The position numbers and the translations under genes are program-made. A stretch of DNA of 64,000 nucleotides from Scilla litardierei (lineage: Eukaryota > Streptophyta > Magnoliopsida > Asparagales > Asparagaceae), in NCBI GenBank assembly GCA_030789695.1, contig CM061130.1:12143860-12207859 (forward strand). Direction: 5' to 3'. Below the pieces are notes generated by a model. It ran no database searches. It saw only the letters and a list, made by a program, of their open reading frames with translations, and was not told the DNA's origin. The first letter of the stretch is position 1, and every line of letters begins with the position of its first letter. Shown here piece after piece: positions 21,808 through 31,923 of this stretch.

Positions 21808-21922
21808 GGTTTCGGCCGATTCCGAGTTGGAGGATGCGGTTTCGGACCGGTATGGGGCGGTACCGGTCCGAAACACCCGAAACCCCTAGGTTTCGGGCGA
21901 GACCTCATACCTTACTTTGAAT

Positions 21923-22309
21923 TATTAGTATATTATTCATGTCATACATCTACTAACTTTGTTTTGCAGAAAAGTATCTTGAATTATTCTGAAGTATCTT
22001 GAATTACCTTGAAGTATCCTGATTGAAGAATTTTGCAGCTCTCATACTCTTAATGTGTGCTTTGTTTGTTGAATAAACTTAACTATCTATGTTCAACATA
22101 TTATTTTTTGTCATCTTTTTGATTGATGACAAGGGGAAGAAAAACAGTAAATGCAAAAATGAGAATGAATATCTTATTATGCTAACCAGCTTTGATGTAG
22201 GGGGAGTACCTCATCAAAGCAGGGGGAGTAAGTTATCTTACTCAGTATTTTATTAAGCTAATATTCATTCTATTTTTCATTTGGATGTCATCATCAAAAA
22301 GGAAAAGAG
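21923..22309 (+). other. Copia A 3' end with purine tracts
   Basis: Non-coding. Contains two AGGGGGAGT tracts (22199-22207, 22221-22229) and the purine run CAAAAAGGAAAAGAG (22295-22309) directly before the 3' LTR, which would prime plus-strand synthesis. Confidence 0.7.
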
Positions 22310-23993
22310 TGATGGAAAATCGAATTCCACCCCAAAGTGGTTTTGATGATGAACACACTAAATGATGTTAGTGTATTAATTATGCAATAACTTAAGTGTG
22401 CAGGTTGTGCGATTGATAGCCTTATGCATACTCCGAAGAAGCTCAACCACACTCGAAAGAAGGAGACAATATTTGTAAGCTCTACGTCAAGCACAAGTAT
22501 AGCTCAATGATGAAGCTCATGCAAGTGCTCAAGCTTAATGAAAGAGGAGCTCAAATTTAAGAGAAGCGTGGATCTACTTCAAACATCTGATCGGCTTCTT
22601 GAAGGTCTCGTCTAAGTCTAGTGTGTGAGTTGGTCTCTTTAGGATTATGTTAAAGCCAAGTAATATTGCACATTTCGAAGCAAAAACGTTTTAAATCTTT
22701 TTAAAACTCTTAAGAGCATTAGCTAGTTGATTTAAATCTTAGTAGTCAACCTCCAAACACACATGAGTTGATTACATATTTTTCTAGCTGAGTTTCAGTG
22801 AAAAATGCTCTGGGAGTCGACTACCAGAGGAGGGAGTCGACTACCAGCTGAGAGCAGAATTTTCAATGAAATTCTCTGGGAGTCGACTACCTCAATAGGG
22901 AGTCGACTACCAGCTGTCGTTTTCTTCTGCGATTCTGCTTCCCGATTTCACTTTACTTCCTTATTTGATTGGACTGAAAGTCAATAATTTTGAATTTTGA
23001 AATCACCTCTAAAACTCTATAAATAGAGCCCTTAAGATCATTTCTAAAACACCCAATCTCTCTATTATTCTTGAGCTGAAATTCTCTGCTAAAGATCTCA
23101 TCGCTCTCATTGCTCTTAACGCGAATAGCCAATTTCTGTTTTTATTTTCTGATCTCGGGTTCTAATTTTGAAATTCTTTTTTAGATCCATTTTTTATTTT
23201 GGCTATTTTAAACTGTTTTTCAAAATCCATTATTCTTTATTTTTCCTTCTTGAAAGGATTTTGAATACCAGAGATCTAGATCACAACGAATCATTTCATA
23301 TTCTTTGTGTGATCTAAAAATCCATTTAAATTCTTTTAGACACTTAACGCACAATTGCAATATTTATCTTGGCTATAGAATTTCGGGAGTAAACCAATCT
23401 CCACCAATATTGTGGTGAATTGGAACTTTGTTGCTTTGTAGATTTCCATGTGTGTTAAGAGACGGTGCAAATCCTAGACAAGTCTATGTGGTTGGAAAAT
23501 CCTAGTTAAGGCTGGGTCGTTGGAAATTCTAACAAGTGGAGTTAGGTAATTGTATTGTCAAGGTAATATTGAATTAAATCTCGTACCGGATTGGTCGAAG
23601 ACTGGACGTACCCAGGTTGCGAGGAATTATGATAAAAATCGCTTGTCTCTGCGTTTGCTTTTCTGTGATTGTCTATATTCTTTGTACAATCATTTCTTAT
23701 TCATTTGTTAATATTATATCGTTGTAAATCTTCATTTATTATTACAAAGATCATTCTTTTAATTACGCTGTGTAATAATTCTATTTGTGCATAAATATTT
23801 ATGTGCTTGTAACTTATTCTTTTTAAGATTAACTTGTTGATTAAGAACCAAGCGTAGATCACTCTACTTGATTTCTTAAGCAACATTAGAAATGTTATAA
23901 TTGTGCTATTATTAACGATTAAAAAAGTTTACTATTTGTACAACACTATCCAATCCCCCTTCTAGTGTTATTTGCCATCTACAGGATCCAACA
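22310..23993 (+). repeat. Copia A 3' LTR
   Basis: 1684 bp, ends TGATGG and TCCAACA, followed by target duplication GTTCC (23994-23998). Differs from the 5' LTR by scattered substitutions and small indels (for example, a short deletion near 22672 where the 5' LTR has a CACA run), so the insertion is not brand new. Confidence 0.95.
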
Positions 23994-23998
23994 GTTCC

Positions 23999-24198
23999 TC
24001 CCTTCGAGTGTGACATTTGATGGCTTGCGCCACGAAGTGCGCGAGCATCTCGTTCATCCGGTTCAGGCTATCGTTGAGCTTCATTCCCATGCTGTCAATC
24101 TTCTCATTGAGCTCATCTGTCTCCTTCTTCCTCTCGACGACTTACGCATCTAGCATTCTCTCCAAAGATTTTGTCGTAGATGATCTTGTTGATGTCAT
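23999..24198 (-). pseudogene. Gypsy L gag N-terminus
   Basis: ATG at 24198-24196 lies ten bases downstream of the PBS. The frame encodes M-T-S-T-R-S-S then, after a TAA near 24143, a coiled coil (E-R-K-K-E-T-D-E-L-N-E-K-I, L-N-R-M-N-E-M-L), typical of plant Gypsy Gag N-termini. It continues into 10361-9753 across the Copia A insertion. Confidence 0.65.
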
Positions 24199-24207
24199 TG
24201 GATCACC

Positions 24208-24219
24208 GCTCTAATACCA
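24208..24219 (-). other. PBS, Gypsy L
   Basis: Minus strand TGGTATTAGAGC, one base off the initiator tRNA-Met site, placed three bases from the LTR end. Confidence 0.75.
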
Positions 24220-24222
24220 ATT

Positions 24223-24560
24223 TGATGCGGACTAGTATTTGTATGGTGGAATTTGGGAAATATATTGATAGAAATTGGGGAAAACAAGATAACTAGTCAA
24301 TTTTGGGAGAGTCAGACCCTCTCCTAGCTTTTGCTAAGGGAAAAGCCTAACGCTCTTTTCTAAATCTCAACGGAGAATTCTAGGGGAAAACGTCAACAGA
24401 CGGCTACAATATTCAATACCCTAACCCTAGCACATGCCCTCACTTATATAATGTTTAGGCGTGGTGCATACAGCAAAACTAGTAAAACTAATTGTGCATA
24501 AAGAAATTCTTCCAAACAGTCGGTGCGCATAGAAAATTACTCATTCAGCCTCCTACACTT
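24223..24560 (-). repeat. Gypsy L 5' LTR (end uncertain)
   Basis: The plus-strand start TGATGCGG is set by the PBS. A TATA-like ATTATATAAG lies on the minus strand near 24444-24453. The outer boundary is not visible; no second LTR is present. Confidence 0.45.
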
Positions 24561-25511
24561 CCTCTCATACGTGATTAATGTATCCGAATCATTTACCGAA
24601 TACAAATTCCAATATGGATTACTTACAATAAAGAAATTTTAGTATCATATCTGGTAAAAAATTAATGCAAATATGGATCGGGTATTGGTGATAACCATTT
24701 TGGTATAAATTATACAAGTTAAATATTGACACATGGGTACAACAGATACCCAAAATTCAACAAATCTATTTTGGCATCGGGATTGGGTTAACTAGTGCAT
24801 AGAAATGTTTGAATGTACAATCATGAATGACGACGACTAAACACAAATGAGTTATGAATATAATATATTAATACATTACGCTATAATGGATGTCTGTATT
24901 TGGAAAAAGAATCCAATTTTAAAATCGGAATCCACAGTAATATCCAAGAACATAGAATATTTTGATCCATATCCAAAAGGATACTGATAGTGATACGTAT
25001 CAGATTCAGATAATCCTGATCTGTTTGCATCCCCACCAACATGTTTTTGCATGTCCATGCCAAATAGACATGTCCATGGCAGATAGACACGCAAAGCTGA
25101 AGCCTGGTCCATCCCGTCCATGCTACTGAAAAACGCACAGGATATTGATGATAACCATTATGAAAAACACGCAACACACAGTTCATCTCGTCTCTGACAG
25201 GACACATGCTACATGATACTTAGAAAATAGATTTTTCAAGACCCACCCTGGAAAACCAATTTGTTGGGATATATGAAATATCTGAGTAACATTGCATTTT
25301 TGTGAAATTCCAATTTATTTCATAGAAGCATTACTGTTTAGCATATTATTCTGGCAAGATATTGAAAAGATTACGTAGTCTCCTATGGATTTCCTTCATG
25401 ATCATGAGAAAGATGTTGTAATCTCCTATGAATTTCCTACACGATCGTGAGACGTACCATATCTGATTCAGAATTAACTAAATGGAGTAGCATAAAGCCT
25501 TAAAGGCATAC
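24561..25511. other. Intron-side or intergenic DNA next to the RGLG exons
   Basis: No gene found. The expected sixth RGLG exon is not here. 25375-25460 holds a 43-bp imperfect tandem duplication (GTAGTCTCCTATGGATTTCC type). 24660-25120 contains degenerate GGATA/TATCC words suggestive of an old small transposon, not resolved. Confidence 0.4.
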
Positions 25512-27205
25512 CTGTCCATCAGCAATTATCAGCAAAACATGGTACTGCCCACCGCTATGCTCAACAATAGTCATAGCCATTTCAATCATGGGGGCAAACG
25601 ATGTTGGCCCTAAAAAGAAATAAAAGATTATGAACCTGTATTCGAATACAATCATGTGAAAAGATACTATGTGGTAGTGACTAAGCTTGTTGCAAAATGT
25701 GACAAAACTTACCAGCCAATCGTAATTGTGGAACAATTTCTCTATATCGTGCTAGAGTCTCTTCAAACCCGTGACACGGGCTATCATCCGGGTAGAAACT
25801 AAAGACGTCTTGATCATGCGTACTTGCTGACAGATAAAAATTAGTAATATCATCTCATTTAACAGAACATGATTAAGTAATATTATTTAAAGAATTGGAA
25901 TATGACATTACCGTCTCCAAACCCAAAACAAGGGATAAGGTTATCTTCATCGAATTCTGACAGCGTTCTTCCGATGATGGAGATTGCTTGTTCGTACGGA
26001 TTTTGAAACTCAGCAACATGGTGCAGGCTACGGTTAAAGAATGAGTGCTTCCCTGCGTATCTGAATAATTCAGATACGAATGACAATCAATTCTAATAGT
26101 TCAAGCGCATAATATATAAACCTGTCCATTCATTGCTCTTGGTAAAGTCGATGCCCACAATCAGATTCGAAGACTCCAGGCCCGACCTTGATAGTGCCTC
26201 AGTAACCTGTAGAGAAGAGAAGTTAGAAAAGAGGAGATTTCATGTGTTCATAATTAATAAAGCAGTATGTTCGAGCTCATTGGTTTCCTTTACGAAGTTT
26301 AACACATGTTTTTCTATGTCCTAATGTTGTCGTAGCTAGAAATAGTCAATTGTTAGGCTAGACCTGCTAGGATAAGTTTCATCATCAATGAAAAGCAAAT
26401 GATATGAGGTTTAAATTCAAATTTTTATCAAAAGATTTGCGGAGAGTAAAAGAAACCAGTGGACTTGAATGAATTATTTACAAGAACATCTTCAAACAAC
26501 TGGAGATCACCTTTCCTGCCACATTTTACCTCATGCAATTATTATCGCAACTGATCATAAAGTACTATGGCGTCTACATACATTTATTGGCATAAGGTTA
26601 CATGAGAACATGCAGCAGAAATCAAAGCCAGAATGAGCATGCGTTAGATATCAAGGATTTCCTATTTGTTTTTATTGGAAATTTATTTAGTAAGTCCTTC
26701 ATATCAATGACAAGGAAGTTATGTATGCTTGTAATGTTTTCGCAAATCACATACATATAGGATGCACATCAAATGAACTGACACCATCGCATACGGAACA
26801 CTGGACACCTACTGTTGCACCATTTTTTGAAGGATGTAAGTTAGGATGATACCACCTCAAACTTGATGAATAAGTACATATAGCATAAGTACATATAGCA
26901 TAAGTATATAAAGCACTTCAGTACTTAAGTACTTTAGTACAGAAAGCACTAATGCCATGCTCGACATGAAGGAGGTTAGTTAGTATAATACAACCTCAAA
27001 TTTCATGAATAGAACTAGCAACATGGACCTTTGGTCACCAACCCAAGAAAGAGTTTGGATGACTTGATGACCATTTATGATGTTTACATGAACACCAAAG
27101 TGCTTTAATACCTTTAAGGATAATGGCGAAAAGAAAGATGATAACTGCCATAAAGACGGTTATGGGGGCATAAAAGTAACGTTAAGGACAAAGGTAGTTA
27201 GCAAC

Positions 27206-27258
<53 letters not shown>

Positions 27259-28524
27259 AACCCACCCACACACCCACACCCACCACGGTTTAAGTATTTC
27301 ACCCCTCACAATACACGAAGAGCATATATCTTGATGCAACATGATGGATTCTTACGCTAAGCACCAAATCCCTAGTTTATTCTCTCCTAATTTCCCCATC
27401 ACAACTTTTCTACTAAAAGAGCTCGCGTTACCGATGATTGCGCCCAATTCATCTTCACTTGCGCTGACCCTACGCCATAGTGCGTTTGAATATAAATCAA
27501 TACCCTCAACAAATACTACCACCATTGAGCTTACATGATTGAAGTATCTAACGTGTGATCTTGTTAACTACATACATAGTACTTAGTTCAAATCGCCAAG
27601 TCAATGAATGTAATATCCATTTATAAAGGAGATCCTAGAAAATATTCATAATCCATGCATTATTAATGTGACTATAATACCATATTTGCTCAATAAAAAT
27701 GTATAATAGAACGGGATCGGTTTGGCTCCAATGCCCATAGGACCATGTGACGGATGCGGATGCGGAGGGGGCAGAGAGGGCGGCCAGGCCGTCAAAGGCG
27801 GAGATGCGGGTGGCGGAGCAGGAGAGGATGTTGGGGCCACTGCACAAAATGGATTGTGCTCGGAGATCGATGGAGAACAAGTTGAGGAAGAAGACTGGTG
27901 GGTGGTGGGTGGTGGGGCCCACAAAGGGAAAAAAGGCCTTGATCGAACGGCCCAAAACACATTGGACCATCATACGGTCCGATGGGCATAGGAGCCGACC
28001 CGCTCCCACCCGATCCCTAATAGAACAATAAAGAACAGGTGTTCATCATTAACCCTGTCATCAACCGCCCCGTCATAATCTAACCGATCAACCTTCTACC
28101 AGTGAGCCAGGACCCAATAGCACAGAATGCTTGATCGGATAATCTAAATGGAGGCCTTTTTCCAAGCAACATGCTTGAATTCATCGGAGGCCGACCACAT
28201 TTTGCACAAAGAAGGCAACACATAACCCTGTTCTAAGCAAAAGCATAAACATCAAAGATTCACCTGTTCCAGCGACGCATAATTATCTGCTATCCGCGAA
28301 TAACGCCTCGGGAGTCTCGGCCTTTCCCGAGGAGATTCCTCCGGCTGTAGACTGTGATCTTGAGGCGGGAGATGAGAAGAAGATGACGGGCGAGAAAACT
28401 TCTTGGTTGCAGTCCAGGGCGAGGGCGGCAGCGGCGGCAACTCCGGCGGCTGCCAAAGGGGCAGCAGATGCGGCATCGATCCTTCACTTTCTCTCCGGAA
28501 CCAGCTAGAGAAATTGGCTCCCAT
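25512..28524 (-). CDS. RGLG-like E3 ubiquitin ligase, exons 1-5 only
   Basis: Homologue of plant RING DOMAIN LIGASE (RGLG/copine-like) proteins, membrane-linked E3 ligases. Exons, minus strand: 28524-28264, 26206-26122, 26052-25912, 25826-25713, 25609-25512. They total 699 bp (233 codons), with GT..AG borders, kept phase and no stop. The protein starts M-G, a possible myristoylation site as in other RGLGs. A Pro/Ser-rich region follows, then R-R-Y-S-R-I-A-D-N-Y-A-S-L-E-Q-V and the copine/VWA domain with V-G-I-D-F-T-K-S-N-E-W, P-Y-E-Q-A-I-S-I-I-G-R-T-L, D-E-D-N-L-I-P-C-F-G-F-G-D, G-P-T-S-F-A-P and I-I-A-D-G-Q. The last half of the copine domain and the RING finger are missing up to the window edge. 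The gene is therefore either broken or continues past more than 25 kb of nested transposons. The start is chosen over an upstream in-frame ATG because M-G fits the family. Confidence 0.88.
26871..26945. repeat. TAAGTACATATAGCA short tandem repeat in RGLG intron 1
   Basis: Three 16-bp copies of AAGTACATATAGCATA followed by AGTACTTAAGTACTTTAGTAC, a self-complementary run. Confidence 0.8.
27207..27256. repeat. Poly(C) tract, 50 bp, in RGLG intron 1
   Basis: An uninterrupted run of 50 C (poly-G in the gene's sense strand), followed by CCCACCCACACACCC. The small Gly-rich frame over it is an artefact. Confidence 0.95.
27712..28017. mobile_element. hAT-like MITE, 306 bp, in RGLG intron 1
   Basis: Perfect 8-bp target duplication TAATAGAA (27704-27711 and 28018-28025). 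Inverted ends: left CGGGATCGGTTTGGCTCC and right (other strand) GGGATCGGGT with a short insertion, then CGGCTCC and TATGCCCATCGGACC. GC-rich, no coding capacity; the open frames across it are not genes. Confidence 0.88.
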
Positions 28525-29230
28525 GATCGAAGTAAGCGATCTACCACGAGAGTAGGCGAGAAGAGTATTGACTTGGAGCTTGAAGGAATATTGGTTGCTT
28601 TTGATACCACAACGGGACAACTTCTGGCCGCGGTGTTCACGTCGATGCATGTTCAATCCAATGGCGAGGCTCCACGTCTCGGCTGGCCGATGGAACCAAA
28701 TTCCTGCGCCGGCTCTCCGTATGTTGCTGCTCGTAGGCCGTCTACAATCGACAACCCGACGAACACAGGACGGTATCGGGCCCCACTTCACGCATGTAAA
28801 CTATTGATTAAGCTATCTGAAAATTGCGTTTTGTCTCATCTGCGGAGCAGAATTTAGCACTTGAAACTTTTGCCCTCAAGGGAAAAAAATGCAGCTTACC
28901 CTCCTCGTTGTTGCATCAATTTATGCTGATCTTTGTCTCTCCCGTTGGAAGCAATCGAGCAAATATTCATAAACAAACTGAAAGCTTGCTAAGCTCTTCA
29001 TACTTGGCAGAAGGCTAGGAATGGGATGGCAGATGCTTTTGGCTGTCCCATTTTTCCCCCGCCAATGAGAACCGGATCGTCTGGACTTACGTATGTATGA
29101 AGTCCAACAAAAAGGATCAACTGGTTTGGTCAGGCATTTTCTTTAATAGTGAAAGATCCATTAAAAAAATACTAGGTTCTAGAACCCATTATTAGTCCAT
29201 AGACTTTTAAGACGGTTCACCTTATGCCAT
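28525..29230. other. Upstream region of the RGLG gene
   Basis: Expected promoter and 5' leader on the minus strand. An in-frame open extension reaches 28791 but does not resemble the family, so I take it as leader. No clear TATA box or other gene seen. Confidence 0.4.
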
Positions 29231-29584
29231 CTCCAACCAAGCACTCTATAAATGGAGCGTTGGATTGGAATATTCTAGCAATATTCATATCAGGAAGGGT
29301 AATAATTAGAGAAATTAACACTCCAATGGGTACCATCTATATATCTCTACTATCTCTCTATCTCTCCCCTCCAATATATCTCCACACTCTCTCTATCTCT
29401 CTATATCCACTCGCACCCTTTCTATCTCTCTCCTCCAATAGTGTTTTGAAGCGTCGCTTCATTTCTCTCCTAACACTCCAAATTTGGAGTGTTGCTGTAT
29501 TAAATCTCCAAATTTGGAAATTTTATGGAGTGTGTTGCAGACACACACACACTCCATAAATGGAGTTATGGAGTGTGGTTGGAG
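29231..29584. mobile_element. MITE, 354 bp, CTCCAACCA ends
   Basis: Left CTCCAACCAAGCACTCTAT then AAATGGAG; right, on the other strand, CTCCAACCACACTCCATAA then CTCCATTTATGGAG. Interior rich in CTCTATCT. No clear target duplication, so the superfamily is left open. Confidence 0.7.
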
Positions 29585-30053
29585 AAGCTCTTGGCGTTTT
29601 CATTTTTCTATCTTTTCCCACCTGCTTCCTCTAACCCTATCAAGACATTGATTCCGTTGGAGCATTAAGCAAGATTATACACTGTTTTGGGTATAACACC
29701 TCACGACTTGTTGGCATAATATTAGTTGGGTTTAGACTGTCATGATGACATCTCATGCTTAGTAGTGTTTTGTTATGGCATGTTGGGTATAAGTGATATT
29801 CTGGGCTGGGGGCCCACCGCAGCTAGGGCCCAGCCAGGCCTGATAATAGGGGGCATATCGTGCCAAATCTAAAGCTACGTGTGTCCTCAGGGACCTCCCG
29901 AGAGCAGGTGGGAAGGTCAGCCAGACCAAGCTCCTGGTACGGCTCTGCAAGACAGACATGCACTCGCCGACTCAGGTCTCTAAGCAAGACTCCCACAAGG
30001 ATGATCTTAGCGGGGTTGGCCCCTTCAGCAGCCATGCTAAACAAGGACGACGT

Positions 30054-31880
30054 TGTTGGACGCAACGATCAAGGACCTTTAGTTTGATGATGACAAACAT
30101 GTGCGAACTATTTAACGTGTGTGCTAAGTGTGTTTCAGGAATGTCAAAGTCATTATTCTAAGCGTTGGCGAAATTCCTATTCATATAGCATGTTGGGAGA
30201 GAGAAAGTGTTGTCTACAAAGTAAGTTGGACTTGGTCGTATATGGTATGAGATGGATGTGGTCAAATCAATTAGCAAGATTTGCAATGATCTTTTTCTCC
30301 ATATCCAATTTGAATTGCTATCAAATCCCATTGCATATCTTTGCAAATCTTCATATCCAATTTTATCCCTATTCAAACTCCTAAGCACATTGGTAAACCC
30401 CTAGCCCATCATCTATTTAAGGGAATCGTCTCCTTTGTGCTAAGGGGTGCGGCGTACATCAATTCCAAGGGGCAAAAAGAAATTGTTGGGCTGTGCAAAA
30501 ACGAAGCTTGCGGAAATATTCAAAACCCTAGCCTTATAGAATATCCAAGCCGCAAATCTTTTTCTCACCAACAAAAATAAAAGAAAGCCAATGCCAAAAT
30601 TCCCTACTTCATGTTGCTTACGCAAGACCGCAACAAGAGAGCCTTGTACCATCGTCTTCATCGCAAGCCAACCTCCAAGCTGACGTTCGACTTCATTCGG
30701 AGAACGAGATCGCCACCGCCGTGAAGAAGAAGCTGCCATCCGCACGCCGTTAAGTCGTCATCACCGGAGAAGGAGCGCCACTCCGTCCGAAAACTTCGCT
30801 GCCGTGCGCTCTCGCTGTCGACAGCTCGTCGTCGCGCTGCCAAAGTTGTCGAACCACATCGAAAGGAGCGAAGCTGATCATGCCGCTGCCGTGAAGAAAA
30901 CATCGAAGCCATCAAGACGAAGTCTCCGTCGCTGAGGAGTCATTCGCCACTGTCGAAGATCAACCAAGCCACCGGAGATCTAGTTGACATCTCCGCTGTT
31001 CAAAGACAAGACGATCATCGAACTCGCGCTGCCGTCGCTGCAAGTCGAAGTCGTCGAAGATGAAGCCCTCGCCGCCGTCATCTGATCGCGTCGCCATGGA
31101 AGTTTGAAGAAATCCGTAGTCATCTCCCGCTGCTGTGAAGTTGTCGCCCGCCATCAAGAGCAGCACGCATCGCCCTGGAAGATCGAAGATGACGCTCTCA
31201 TGTCACCGTCGCAGCTACACATCAGAGTCGCTCGGAGATCTCACGCCGCAGTCGAAGGAGTTTGCCACCGAAGTCGAACGAAGACCGTCGCACAACTTGA
31301 CCAGTGCACAACTTGACATCTAGGAGTCGGATCGAGACACCGTTTGCGTTAGATTGGAGCTGACGACGTGCTGATTGACAGAGACGCATACACAGACACG
31401 AACTGAGCATTTCTAAACCCTTTACTCTTTATATTCGTGTCTTAGTGTCACGTTCTCTGTAGGGGAAACTTTACCTATATTTTGTGACTATTTTGGGACT
31501 TGTCTAGTGAGGGACTAGACAAGTGGGACCTAGCTAGTTTGCGACTAGCTGGTAGAAAGCGTTACTAGGATTGATAGTGGGAGAAAACACAGTGTGTGTG
31601 TGGGTACTGAGAGCCTGGAGAGTGTAGAGACGTAGAGGGTGCTCTGAGCGTGCTCTAACTTGTGGCTTTGTACCTATTGCGCTATTCAATACTAGTATCT
31701 GCTTTGGAGGCTGGATGTAAGTCAAAGGGTCGACCGAACCAGGGTAAATCTGATGTGTACTCTGTGTCTGCTTTTTACTTACCCTGCTGCTGCTATAACT
31801 GCGTGAGTTTGTTCGTGGGTTGCACAAATTATTTTATAAGCCTATTCATTCTCCCTCTAGGCTAGGATCCAGATCCAACA
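30054..31880 (+). repeat. Copia D 5' LTR (192 bp shorter than the 3' LTR)
   Basis: 1827 bp. Contains a GC-rich zone (30640-31330) full of GTCGAAG, CCGTCGC and GCCGTGAAGAAG words, then TTTATATTCGTGTCTTAG. Relative to the 3' LTR, 199 bp are replaced by 7 bp (31292-31298). Confidence 0.93.
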
Positions 31881-31882
31881 AA

Positions 31883-31894
31883 TGGTATCAGAGC
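31883..31894 (+). other. PBS, Copia D
   Basis: TGGTATCAGAGC, two bases after the 5' LTR; initiator tRNA-Met type. Confidence 0.95.
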
Positions 31895-31923
31895 AGGTTT
31901 TAGGATCTAGCCTAGGATTGACC

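Larger units (their letters stand above)
15741..21914 (-). mobile_element. hAT DNA transposon, 6174 bp, with 8-bp TSD
   Basis: Flanked by perfect 8-bp duplications CTTTGAAT (15733-15740 and 21915-21922), the hAT signature. The ends are imperfect inverted repeats (CAAGGTTTAAGGTATCGG and, on the other strand, TAAGGTATGAGGTCTCG). Both subterminal zones are packed with TTTCGG/CCGAAA words. The minus strand encodes a spliced hAT transposase. The right half holds GTATTT-rich repeats and a GC-rich, gene-like segment on the plus strand. Confidence 0.92.
10362..23993 (+). mobile_element. Copia A: non-autonomous element (gag + extra ORF), hosting a hAT
   Basis: Two LTRs (10362-12056 and 22310-23993) with ends TGATGG...TCCAACA, perfect 5-bp target duplication GTTCC (10357-10361 and 23994-23998), PBS matching initiator tRNA-Met, and a purine tract before the 3' LTR. 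Inside are gag, an internal copy of the LTR palindrome motif, and an extra ORF. Protease, integrase, RT and RNase H are absent, so it must have moved in trans. A 6174-bp hAT element later inserted downstream of the extra ORF. Without it the element is about 7.45 kb. Confidence 0.95.

Noticed and set aside
27160..27342. Gly-run protein over the poly(C) tract
   Set aside because: Homopolymer artefact in an intron.
27722..28031. Several overlapping frames on both strands
   Set aside because: All lie within the GC-rich MITE 27712-28017; no domain in any.
28468..28857. 129-codon plus-strand frame over RGLG exon 1
   Set aside because: Antisense to the exon with clear homology; no family match.
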